Shown: piece by piece, positions 17,497-25,724 of the stretch
Layout of the letters: each line of letters opens with the position of its first letter
Position numbering within the stretch: the first letter of the stretch is position 1
DNA from: Epilithonimonas hungarica
GTDB lineage: Bacteria > Bacteroidota > Bacteroidia > Flavobacteriales > Weeksellaceae
Assembly (NCBI RefSeq): GCF_900102265.1
Contig: NZ_FNBH01000001.1
Location: 1,054,001-1,118,000 of the forward strand
Direction: 5' to 3'
DNA: 64,000 nt
Translations under genes and position numbers: made by a program
Notes under the pieces: model-generated
Database searches by the model: none
What the model saw: only the letters and a program-made list of their open reading frames with translations
Told to the model about the DNA's origin: nothing

Positions 17497-17724
17497 TTAT
17501 AATTTTTCTTCGGAATAATCTCCGCTCAATGCATAATACCCGAATACGCCCAATCCTCCGGAAACAATTGGCAATAGGATAAACACAATGATGATCCCGA
17601 ATACCAGATCTTCCTGTTTTCCTGACGTTAGTTTAGGAATTCCCATTACTGTCAGTCCGAAGTAGAGAACTACCAATGCCAGCAAAATCCAAACTATACC
17701 TAATATTTTTTTAAGTCCGTCCAT
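17497..17724 (-). CDS. Small membrane protein (DUF6814-like)
   Basis: 75 residues with two TM segments (about 7-29 and 41-67) and an acidic end (DYSEEKL). It lies 37 bases after the transporter gene in the same run. Proteins of this size and sequence type accompany MHS-family transporters in Bacteroidota; function unknown. Confidence 0.75.
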   Translation of the reverse strand: MDGLKKILGIVWILLALVVLYFGLTVMGIPKLTSGKQEDLVFGIIIVFILLPIVSGGLGVFGYYALSGDYSEEKL

Positions 17725-17761
17725 TTTTTCTTTGTTTTTAAAATTAATAAATTATCTAGTA

Positions 17762-19342
17762 TTAATCGTGGATATTTTGATTTTTGTTTTTGATGTAAAC
17801 CAAACCGATCACGAGACACACCGCGGCCACACCGATCGGATACCAGAGTCCCTCCAGATACCAGCCTGCGTGTCCGGCATCTTTTCCTGTTGTTACAAGA
17901 TAGGTCGCGACCGCCGGCAATAGTCCGCCGAATACACCATTTCCAATATGGTAAGGTAAAGACATCGATGTGTAACGGATTCTGACAGGGAACATTTCTA
18001 CCAGGAATGCGGCGATCGGGCCATAAACCATCGTCACAAAAATGACCTGAATGAACACAAGGAATACGAGATACCATTTGGTGTCATCACTGATTTTGAT
18101 TGATTTTGAAACTTTCGGTTCTTCCGCTTTTCCGTCTTTCATTACAGGTCCGGCCGCGGACCAATGGACAATGCTGTCTTTTTTCAGTAATGTCCCATCA
18201 GTATAAGCAATTTCTTTATGGAATGTGATTAAGCTGTCTGTTGCTACCTTGTCGTGAACTTTTACGGTTCTGGATTCTGTGATTCCGCCCGCTGCAACTT
18301 CTTTTTTAGCAATATCAACTGAATTGAACATTGCTCTGTATATTGGTCTGTAAGCTAATATGGCAACCAGCATTCCGGTCATCATCACGGCTTTTCTCCC
18401 CACTTTATCTGATAACCATCCGAAAAATACAAAGAATGGTGTTCCAAGGAATAATGCTAAAGCCATTAATGAATCAACTTGAGTGGTGTCGATGTTCATC
18501 ACTTTCTGCATAAAGCTCATTGCGTAGAATTGTCCCGTGTACCAGATCACACCTTGTCCCATAGCTGCTCCGAAAAGGGCCAATAACACAAACTTGAAAT
18601 TGAATCTGTTTCCAAAACTTTCCTTCAAAGGGTTGGTCGATGTTTTTCCTTCGCTTTTGGCTTTTGCAAAAAGAGGCGATTCCTTCATATTCTTTCTGAT
18701 AAAATATGAAACAACAACCATTAGAATCGAAATCCAGAACGGAACTCTCCAGCCCCAAGTATCAAATTCCTCGGCAGATAGTGAAGTCTTTGTAATTAGA
18801 ATTACAATTAATGAAATAAATAAACCTGCCGTCGCCGTCGTCTGAATCCAGGAAGTCCAGTAACCACGTCTGTGAGGTTGTGCGTACTCTGCAACGTAAG
18901 TAGCTGCACCGCCGTATTCTCCACCGAGCGCTAGACCTTGTAAAAGTCTAAGGATTAAAACTAAAACCGGCGCCATAAAGCCAATCGTCTCATAACTCGG
19001 GATACATCCGATGAGGAATGTCGAGAATCCCATGATCAGAAGTGTCACAAGAAACGTGTATTTTCTTCCAATCAAATCGCCCAATCTTCCGAAAAATAAC
19101 GCACCAAAAGGCCTTACAACAAAACCCGCTGCAAATGTTGCTAAGGTTGATAAAAAGGCGGCTGTCGGATTGTCAGCTGGAAAGAATTTCGTCGCTAAAA
19201 CAACGGCCAAACTTCCGAAGATATAGAAATCATACCATTCGATAAGGGTTCCGAGGGACGAAGCCATGATCACGCTCCAGATGGTGCGGTTTTTCTGCTT
19301 GTCGCTCAGGTTTTCGTACTGTTCGTGATGTGAATCGCTCAT
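17762..19342 (-). CDS. MFS transporter, metabolite:H+ symporter (MHS/ProP-like) type
   Basis: 526 residues with 12 TM segments. MHS signatures: SLGTLIEWYDFYIFG in TM1, RPFGALFFGRLGDLIGRK in loop 2-3, GLALGGEYGGAATYVAEYA in TM4-5 and GRKAVMMTGM in loop 8. It is about 90 residues longer than typical MHS proteins because of a hydrophilic insertion (about 335-425, lysine, aspartate and threonine rich) between TM8 and TM9, on the periplasmic or cytoplasmic side depending on topology. Likely proton-coupled uptake of a carboxylate, judging by the acs and porin neighbours; substrate not proven. Confidence 0.88.
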   Translation of the reverse strand: MSDSHHEQYENLSDKQKNRTIWSVIMASSLGTLIEWYDFYIFGSLAVVLATKFFPADNPTAAFLSTLATFAAGFVVRPFGALFFGRLGDLIGRKYTFLVTLLIMGFSTFLIGCIPSYETIGFMAPVLVLILRLLQGLALGGEYGGAATYVAEYAQPHRRGYWTSWIQTTATAGLFISLIVILITKTSLSAEEFDTWGWRVPFWISILMVVVSYFIRKNMKESPLFAKAKSEGKTSTNPLKESFGNRFNFKFVLLALFGAAMGQGVIWYTGQFYAMSFMQKVMNIDTTQVDSLMALALFLGTPFFVFFGWLSDKVGRKAVMMTGMLVAILAYRPIYRAMFNSVDIAKKEVAAGGITESRTVKVHDKVATDSLITFHKEIAYTDGTLLKKDSIVHWSAAGPVMKDGKAEEPKVSKSIKISDDTKWYLVFLVFIQVIFVTMVYGPIAAFLVEMFPVRIRYTSMSLPYHIGNGVFGGLLPAVATYLVTTGKDAGHAGWYLEGLWYPIGVAAVCLVIGLVYIKNKNQNIHD

Positions 19343-19369
19343 TTTATATTAAGATTTGATGTTAAACGG

Positions 19370-20749
19370 TTATAGATAGATTTGGAATTGAAGGATGAAT
19401 TCTCCCTTGGATTTCGGTTCAGAAGAGGCACTTGTGTAAGTTGGTCTGGTTGAATATTGCGTCGTCAATTTGGCATGATGACCATCAATAAACCAGTTGG
19501 CGCCAACATCAAACTGTGAAGAAGAATTCTCCAAAGCTTTGAAGTTCTTATTCGTGTAAGCTGCAAAAGGCTGAATTCTGATTTTCGGCTTGTCGGCATT
19601 ACTTGGTAATAATAATCCGGCTTGTAAATAATAGATATTTCCGCTTCCTATCATCGGCTGAAGATTTCCTGGGCCGGCAATTGCTTTATCGCCTATGAAA
19701 TTAGGGTCGTTGGAACCAACATTCATTATGCCGAGATTTCTCAGATAATTAGGTCCGAAGTTGTAATTGTAGAATCCTGCGTAAGCGGAAAGTGCCATTT
19801 TATTTTTAGCATTTCCTAAAGGTAAATCTGCAAAAGCATCAATCGCATAAAGTGCAATATCGTGTTTCTCGATTTGAGAGTTAACAGAAGTTCTTGTTCC
19901 ATCTTTTTGATGGTAAAAACCTGCTCCCAGATTAAAAACTCTTTTAGTTCCAAGATAAGAACCAACTTTGAAAGGCAAAAGATTAGATTCCGAATCAAGG
20001 AATTGATATTCTACATATCCGGCTTTGGAGAATTCCGGGTTTCCGTTATTATCAACTGCGACTCTTGCTGCTGGATTTGTTACATCAACTGGCGCAAGAT
20101 TGGTTGCGAATGGTTTGTTTAAACTGAATCGATATTCAAATTTTCCATATTTCCCTTTGGCAAACATTCCCATTTGTCTGGCAAACTGGTCAGAATTGTC
20201 AATCAAAGGCCAGGTGAAAATCGGCGAGTCAACTGTCAGGAAATTAAGTGTAGAAGCCATTGTCATCCTGGAAAGTCCCATATAATAGTGAAGTCCGGCT
20301 CCAATCGACAAACTGAATTTCCCCGCTTCTCCCGGCAAAACTACAGCGTATTCATTCCACGCATCGTGAAAAAACATCTGAGGCTTTTTACCGTTTCCGT
20401 AACCGCCAGTTCCTGTGGAGCCCGAACCGCCACCATTGATAAAAGTCTGATTATTAATTCCAAAATGCATCAAAACCATATATCTTTTGGTAATTTGTGC
20501 ATAGGCAAGAGCTCTCAGTCGTCGGTTTCCGATGTTCCAGGAATTTTTTGTGGCTTCGTCAGAAACCATTGTTCCGGGATTCATTTCCGTATTTCTCAAC
20601 CATATCTGGTTCCAAAGAATAAATCTTACATACTTATCGCCTTCCGGATTGAGATTTAATTTTAAACCATTTCCATAATCAGGCGATCCTTGCGAATATA
20701 GGCTGGCGCTAAAAAGTGCTAAACCTATAAAAGTTAGAATTTTCTTCAT
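19370..20749 (-). CDS. Outer-membrane porin
   Basis: 459 residues with a signal peptide (1-19, ending SLYSQ). The rest alternates short amphipathic strands with loops rich in Gly, Asn and aromatic residues and ends in a C-terminal aromatic/hydrophobic strand (GEFILQFQIYL), as expected for a beta-barrel. It is the first gene of a minus-strand run leading through the MHS transporter to acs, 27 bases before the transporter gene. It probably lets the transported carboxylate cross the outer membrane. Confidence 0.85.
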   Translation of the reverse strand: MKKILTFIGLALFSASLYSQGSPDYGNGLKLNLNPEGDKYVRFILWNQIWLRNTEMNPGTMVSDEATKNSWNIGNRRLRALAYAQITKRYMVLMHFGINNQTFINGGGSGSTGTGGYGNGKKPQMFFHDAWNEYAVVLPGEAGKFSLSIGAGLHYYMGLSRMTMASTLNFLTVDSPIFTWPLIDNSDQFARQMGMFAKGKYGKFEYRFSLNKPFATNLAPVDVTNPAARVAVDNNGNPEFSKAGYVEYQFLDSESNLLPFKVGSYLGTKRVFNLGAGFYHQKDGTRTSVNSQIEKHDIALYAIDAFADLPLGNAKNKMALSAYAGFYNYNFGPNYLRNLGIMNVGSNDPNFIGDKAIAGPGNLQPMIGSGNIYYLQAGLLLPSNADKPKIRIQPFAAYTNKNFKALENSSSQFDVGANWFIDGHHAKLTTQYSTRPTYTSASSEPKSKGEFILQFQIYL

Positions 20750-20884
20750 AAATTAATAAGAATTTGGTGTTTATTTTGTGATTGCCAAATTGTTATTAAT
20801 ATTTTGTTTACAAAAATTTAATATATATTAATGCTAATTATATAGTTTATCTTGAATCTTTATACTTTTGTCTTGTTTCTTTAT

Positions 20885-21301
20885 CTATTTTTTAAAACGT
20901 TCCCACTTAATTAACATATACTTATCGGCAAATTGAGTAATAATCAATCCGGAATTTTCAAGATTATTTTCCTGAGAAATATATTCTATCAGTTCATTTT
21001 GTTTCAGGACTTTATAAACCGGATGAAACTCCGAATGTGGGGGTCGGCTAATGTTATATTTCTTAATCCAGGAACTGATACTGACGTGAGAAACGCCGAT
21101 AATTCTTTCGATTTCCCGATAGCTTAACCCTTCAAGATAAAGTTGTAAAGCTTTGGTTACGTAGTAATCATCAATTTGTTTTCCTAATTTTTTGACCGTG
21201 AAATTATAGTTGCAATTTTTACAATAGAATCTCTGCTTTCCTTTGATAATTCCGCTTTTAGAGACTTTGTCATTGTTGCATTTAGGACATTGATTTTCCA
21301 T
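20885..21301 (-). CDS. IS1 InsA-like zinc-ribbon/HTH protein
   Basis: 138 residues. Two CxxC pairs (CPKC at 5-8 and YCKNC at about 27-30) form a zinc ribbon as in IS1 InsA; LSYREIERIIGVSHVSISSWIKKY is a helix-turn-helix. The C-terminal 40 residues do not match a transposase. No DDE transposase partner or terminal inverted repeats flank it, so it looks like a domesticated DNA-binding protein rather than an active insertion sequence. It lies between the acetate run and the divergent arginine genes; which it might regulate is unknown. Confidence 0.75.
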   Translation of the reverse strand: MENQCPKCNNDKVSKSGIIKGKQRFYCKNCNYNFTVKKLGKQIDDYYVTKALQLYLEGLSYREIERIIGVSHVSISSWIKKYNISRPPHSEFHPVYKVLKQNELIEYISQENNLENSGLIITQFADKYMLIKWERFKK

Positions 21302-21388
21302 AACTATATCTTTTTAGCAAATATATAATAATTTAGCAATATTTAATATTGGCTTAAAGATAATATTGTTGTTAAAAATTATTTAACA

Positions 21389-21440
21389 GATAAAATTATC
21401 TTTTAAATTTGGTTAATAAAGATAATTGTATTTAAGTTTG
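21389..21440 (+). promoter_or_regulatory. Promoter of the arginine gene run
   Basis: A -33 TTTG (21408-21411) and a -7 TAAGTTTG (21433-21440) are separated by 21 bases; the ATG follows 16 bases after the -7 box. Upstream GATAAAATTATC (21389-21400) is an inverted repeat, and AAGATAAT recurs nearby (about 21357 and 21419), giving candidate operators for an arginine regulator. Operator function is inferred. Confidence 0.65.
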
Positions 21441-21455
21441 CAACTTAATTAGATA

Positions 21456-22040
21456 ATGTCAATGAAATTAGAAGTTTCCTCAGAGAAACATTTGGTCTAT
21501 GTAGAAGAAATCCGAAATGAAATGGAGGATTCTGCGAAAAAGAGAGGAACAGGCATCGCAAAACGTTCCTCCGAATATCTGGGCAAAAAAATCTCGGAAG
21601 GTAATTCCATCATCGCAATCGACGAAAATGGAACCTGGGCAGGCTTCTGCTACATAGAAACCTGGACAAACGGAGAATATGTCGCCAATTCCGGATTGAT
21701 AGTTTCGCCTCAATTCAGAAACGCCGGATTAGCAACTTTGATTAAGGAAAGAATCTTCGAACTTTCCCGATTAAAATATCCAAATGCAAAGATTTTCGGC
21801 CTCACAACCGGATTGGCAGTGATGAAGATCAACAGCAGTTTAGGTTATAAACCGGTTATTTATTCAGAATTGACTCAGGATGAGCAATTTTGGAACGGCT
21901 GTAAAAACTGCGTGAACTACGAAATTCTGATGATGAAGGAGCGCAAAAACTGTCTTTGTACAGCAATGCTTTTCGTTCCTGAAAAAGTAAAGATGAATAA
22001 AGAAAAAGATTTTGAATCTATAAATAACGATAATGAGTAA
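21456..22040 (+). CDS. GNAT acyltransferase, likely first enzyme of arginine synthesis (ArgA-like)
   Basis: 194 residues. The acetyl-CoA-binding stretch SPQFRNAGLATLIKERIF lies in the middle of a GNAT fold (about 30-150); a C-terminal tail has several cysteines (GCKNCVNYE, KNCLCTAML). It opens the arginine run and overlaps argG by 8 bases (ATGAGTAA). No argJ or classical argA is visible in the window, so this protein probably supplies N-acetyl- or N-succinylglutamate from glutamate. The acyl donor cannot be decided here, but the carbamoyltransferase at 25725 hints at succinyl. Confidence 0.75.
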   Translation: MSMKLEVSSEKHLVYVEEIRNEMEDSAKKRGTGIAKRSSEYLGKKISEGNSIIAIDENGTWAGFCYIETWTNGEYVANSGLIVSPQFRNAGLATLIKERIFELSRLKYPNAKIFGLTTGLAVMKINSSLGYKPVIYSELTQDEQFWNGCKNCVNYEILMMKERKNCLCTAMLFVPEKVKMNKEKDFESINNDNE

Positions 22041-23226
22041 GAAAGTAGTTTTGGCATTTAGCGGAGGTTTGGACACGTCGTATTGCGCCAAATATCTGAG
22101 CGAGACTTTGGGTTACGAAGTTCACGCAGTCACAGTTAACACAGGTGGTTTCGATAAAAATGATGAGGTTTTGCTTAAGGAAAAAGCAGAGAAATTAGGC
22201 GTGGCCTCTTATAGATTTATCGACGCTTCAGAAAAATACTATAATGATTGTGTCAAGTATTTGATTTTCGGTAACGTTCTGAAAAACAATACTTATCCAT
22301 TGTCTGTCAGCGCAGAAAGAACGATTCAGGCACAGACAATTGCAGAAGCTGCTTTGAAAATCGGAGCTGACGCGATTGCGCACGGAAGTACGGGCGCTGG
22401 AAATGACCAGGTTCGTTTCGATTTGATTTTCAACGTCATGTGTCCCAAAATCGAGATCATAACCCCAATTCGTGATTTGAGTTTATCGCGTGAAGACGAA
22501 ATTCAATTCCTGAAAGACCACAACTACGAAATGGATTTTGACAAAGCCAAATATTCCATCAACAAAGGACTTTGGGGAACTTCCGTCGGCGGAAAAGAAA
22601 CTTTGACTTCCCGATTTTCCCTTCCGGAAGACGCTTTTCCTTCGCAAGTTGAAAAAACCGAACCTTCAAATCTGGAAATCGAATTCAAAAATGGAGAATT
22701 GATTTCTGTCAATGGCGAAACTTTTTCCCATCCGGTTTTAGCGATTCAAAAGATTGAGGAATTGGCGTCACCTTACGGAATTGGTCGTGATATCCACGTT
22801 GGCGACACGATTGTCGGGATAAAAGGCCGTGTCGGTTTCGAAGCTGCGGCTGCTGCGATTATCATAAAATCGCATCATCTTTTGGAGAAACATACACTTT
22901 CCAAATATCAGCAGACCATCAAATCACAATTGTCAGATTGGTACGGAAACTGGCTTCACGAGGCTCTTTTCCTTGACCCTGTGATGAGAAACATCGAATC
23001 GTTTCTACAGGATTCTCAGAAAACCGTCAACGGAAAAGTATTTATAACGCTTCATCCATATCGATTTATTTTAAATGGAATCGAGTCTGGAAATGATTTA
23101 ATGTCTTCAAAATTTGGAAGTTACGGCGAAGAAAATATCGCTTGGAGTGGCGATGATGTCAAAGGTTTTACCAAAATCCTCAGCAACTCGCTCAATATTT
23201 ATCATCAGGTCAACAAATTGAATTAG
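22033..23226 (+). CDS. argG: Argininosuccinate synthase
   Basis: 397 residues, normal length. Joins citrulline and aspartate with ATP hydrolysis to AMP. The PP-loop SGGLDTS is at residues 10-16; HGSTGAGNDQVRFD and GKETLTSRFSLPEDAF belong to the ATP/citrulline-binding parts. Overlaps the upstream GNAT gene by 8 bases, showing translational coupling. Its product goes to argH at 28912. Confidence 0.95.
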   Translation: MSKKVVLAFSGGLDTSYCAKYLSETLGYEVHAVTVNTGGFDKNDEVLLKEKAEKLGVASYRFIDASEKYYNDCVKYLIFGNVLKNNTYPLSVSAERTIQAQTIAEAALKIGADAIAHGSTGAGNDQVRFDLIFNVMCPKIEIITPIRDLSLSREDEIQFLKDHNYEMDFDKAKYSINKGLWGTSVGGKETLTSRFSLPEDAFPSQVEKTEPSNLEIEFKNGELISVNGETFSHPVLAIQKIEELASPYGIGRDIHVGDTIVGIKGRVGFEAAAAAIIIKSHHLLEKHTLSKYQQTIKSQLSDWYGNWLHEALFLDPVMRNIESFLQDSQKTVNGKVFITLHPYRFILNGIESGNDLMSSKFGSYGEENIAWSGDDVKGFTKILSNSLNIYHQVNKLN

Positions 23227-23330
23227 AATCTACGAACTCGAAGAGTTCAATATCAGTAGCCGTAGGTGCAACCTATGGAAACGAATAACAAAAATTAACC
23301 GAACCCGACAGGGTTCAATAATAAAAACGT
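23225..23330. repeat. Intergenic repeat family A, copy 1
   Basis: Core GTAGCCGTAGGTGCAACCTATGG split across 23256-23278, flanked by small inverted repeats of GAACTC/GAGTTC and GAACCC/GGGTTC type. A close copy lies at 33086-33180. Confidence 0.75.
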
Positions 23331-23356
23331 CGGTAAAAAAAACTGTCGTGCTAAAA

Positions 23357-24322
23357 ATGAAAAAATCAGTCGGAATTATCGGAGCCAATGGATACACAGG
23401 AAGCGAACTCGTTCGTTTGCTCATATTCCATCCGAATGTAGAATTAAAGTTTTTGTTCAGTCGTTCCAATTCCGGAGTGAAAATTTCAGAATTATATCCA
23501 GATTTGGACTCGATTTGTGATTTGGTTTTGACTAACGAAATTTCAGAAACTGACATTCTTTTCCTTTGTCTGCCTCACAAAGAAAGTCAGAACTGGCTGA
23601 ATGAAAATTCGGTTTCAAGCGAAACTTTAATTATAGATTTAGGGAATGATTTCCGTCTCGAAAGCAATTTTGAAAATCGAAATTTCGTTTATGGTTTGCC
23701 CGAGATTTATTTTAATGAAATCCAGAATTCAAAAAGTATTGCGAATCCAGGATGTTTTGCAACTGCGATTCAATTGGCGTTATTGCCTTTAGCAAAGGAA
23801 AATTTGTTGAAAGAGGTTTATACAACAGGAATCACAGGTTCAACCGGAGCAGGACAATCTTTGCAACCGACAACGCATTTTACTTGGCGAAATGACAATA
23901 TTTCAGCTTACAAAACTTTGAATCACCAACACGTTGACGAGATTTTGAAACAAGTTAATTTGCTTAATAACGAAGAAGTTGAACTTAGTTTTGTGCCTTG
24001 GCGTGGCGATTTTGCCAAAGGGATTTTTACAAGTTCAACTATCGGATGCGGTTTAGAATTAGAGAAAATTTACACATTATATAAGGATTTTTATAAAGAT
24101 TCGCCTTTCGTTAAAATTTCAGAGAAACCAATTGATATGAAGCAAGTGGTGAATACCAATTTCTGCGTCATCCAAATCGAAAAACAAGGAAGCAAAATAG
24201 CAGTTCATTCCGCAATTGATAATCTTCTGAAAGGCGCATCCGGACAAGCAATTCAAAATATGAATATTGTCAATGGCTGGGAACAGAACCTCGGATTAAA
24301 CTTAAAACCAATTGCATTTTAA
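23357..24322 (+). CDS. argC: N-acetyl-gamma-glutamyl-phosphate reductase
   Basis: 321 residues from the ATG at 23357 (a GTG three codons earlier is less likely). Reduces N-acylglutamyl phosphate to the semialdehyde with NADPH. Dinucleotide-binding GANGYTG at residues 9-15; catalytic cysteine in NPGCFATA; GITGSTGAGQ and the HVDEI region complete the active site. Second enzyme-coding step of the arginine run, 35 bases before argD. Confidence 0.94.
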   Translation: MKKSVGIIGANGYTGSELVRLLIFHPNVELKFLFSRSNSGVKISELYPDLDSICDLVLTNEISETDILFLCLPHKESQNWLNENSVSSETLIIDLGNDFRLESNFENRNFVYGLPEIYFNEIQNSKSIANPGCFATAIQLALLPLAKENLLKEVYTTGITGSTGAGQSLQPTTHFTWRNDNISAYKTLNHQHVDEILKQVNLLNNEEVELSFVPWRGDFAKGIFTSSTIGCGLELEKIYTLYKDFYKDSPFVKISEKPIDMKQVVNTNFCVIQIEKQGSKIAVHSAIDNLLKGASGQAIQNMNIVNGWEQNLGLNLKPIAF

Positions 24323-24357
24323 ATCAATCAACTATCAACTGATAACAATCAACTAAA

Positions 24358-25509
24358 ATGAATTTATTCAACGTATATCCACTTTTCAACATCAATCCTG
24401 TAAAAGCTGAAGGTTCTTTCCTTTGGGATGAAAACGGCCAAAAATACCTCGATTTTTATGGTGGTCACGCTGTGATTTCCATCGGTCACAACCATCCGCA
24501 TTATGTTGAGAAATTGAAAAACCAACTCGAGAAAATCAGTTTTTATTCCAATTCCGTTCAGAATAATTTGCAGACAGAATTGGCTGAAAAATTAGGAAAA
24601 TTATCAGGTTACGAAGACTATTCATTGTTTTTATGCAATTCCGGAGCGGAAGCGAACGAAAATGCTTTGAAACTGGCTTCATTTCAAAACGGAAAAAAGA
24701 AAGTGATTTATTTTTCCGAAGCTTTCCACGGCCGAACTTCCGCCGCTGTTGCTGTAACAGATAATCCGAAAATCGTAGCGCCAGTCAACGAATCTGAGAA
24801 TTTCATCAAATGTGAATTCAATAATTCGGAAGAACTGGAAAAGGTTTTTGCCGAAAATCAGAATGAAATCTCTGCAGTAATCGTAGAAGGAATTCAAGGT
24901 GTTGGCGGCATTAATTTGTTGGAAAAAGATTTCATTTTAACTATTGAAAAATTGTGCAAGGAAAATAATGCAGTTTTGATTTTGGACGAAGTGCAGTCCG
25001 GTTACGGGCGTTCCGGAAAATTCTTTGCCCATCAGGAATTCGATATTAAACCAGATTTAATTACGGTTGCGAAAGGAATGGGAAATGGTTTCCCGATTGG
25101 CGGTGTTTTGATTAGTCCAAAATTCGAAGCGAGTTATGGATTATTGGGAACTACATTTGGCGGAAATCATCTCGCTTGCGTGGCTGGAATTGCGGTTTTA
25201 GAAGTTATCGGAAATGAAAATTTGATTGATAATTCTAAAAAAATAGGCGCTTACATTGAAGAAAAAATTAAAGATTTCCCTCACATCAAAAACATCAAAA
25301 GGCGTGGTCTGATGATTGGAATCGAGCTCGACCAAGTTTGTGCAGAGGTCAGGAAAGAATTGCTTTTTGAACATTTTATTTTCACTGGAAATGCCAATGA
25401 CAAGAATGTTCTGCGGATTTTACCGGCGCTTAATATTTCGGAGAAAGAATCCGATTTGTTCGTCAATGCTTTAGAAAAAACTTTGACTGCCATTGATGAG
25501 AAAAAATAA
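24358..25509 (+). CDS. argD: Acetylornithine aminotransferase (class III, PLP)
   Basis: 383 residues. Converts the N-acylglutamate semialdehyde to N-acylornithine using glutamate. Class III features: NSGAEANENALKLA (phosphate loop), AFHGRT, the LDEVQSGYGRSG aspartate that contacts PLP, and ITVAKGMGNGFPIGG with the Schiff-base lysine. Context and the short N-terminus fit ArgD rather than a broad omega-aminotransferase. Confidence 0.93.
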   Translation: MNLFNVYPLFNINPVKAEGSFLWDENGQKYLDFYGGHAVISIGHNHPHYVEKLKNQLEKISFYSNSVQNNLQTELAEKLGKLSGYEDYSLFLCNSGAEANENALKLASFQNGKKKVIYFSEAFHGRTSAAVAVTDNPKIVAPVNESENFIKCEFNNSEELEKVFAENQNEISAVIVEGIQGVGGINLLEKDFILTIEKLCKENNAVLILDEVQSGYGRSGKFFAHQEFDIKPDLITVAKGMGNGFPIGGVLISPKFEASYGLLGTTFGGNHLACVAGIAVLEVIGNENLIDNSKKIGAYIEEKIKDFPHIKNIKRRGLMIGIELDQVCAEVRKELLFEHFIFTGNANDKNVLRILPALNISEKESDLFVNALEKTLTAIDEKK

Positions 25510-25540
25510 GTTACAGCAGAGAATTAAAAACATAATATTT

Positions 25541-25720
25541 GTCATTCCGAAGGAATCTAAAAAGCCGAGATTGACTTTGTCGAACCACTTCGTTAGGTTT
25601 CCTACGGAATGACAAAATGAATGTTTAAAATTGCTTAGCTGAGCGTAAGCGCCTTTGCGAACCTTACAAACAGTTATTAGTTAAAAAAAACTTTGCGCGC
25701 TTTGCGTTCAAAAAATTATT
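25541..25720. repeat. Intergenic repeats, families B and C, copy 1
   Basis: 25541-25617: GTCATTCCGAAGGAATCTAA to CGGAATGAC, an imperfect inverted repeat (family B; second copy at 33996-34044). 25633-25720: GAGCGTAAGCGCCTTTGCGA followed by CTTTGCGCGCTTTGCGTTCA, ending four bases before the next start (family C; second copy at 28818-28908). No gene in the 215-base gap. Confidence 0.75.
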
Positions 25721-25724
25721 CAAA

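Noticed and set aside
20885-21301. Active IS1 insertion sequence
   Set aside because: No InsB transposase frame and no terminal inverted repeats or target duplication visible.
23225-23330. CRISPR-like repeat in the arginine region
   Set aside because: Single isolated units with small inverted repeats, not regularly spaced with spacers.
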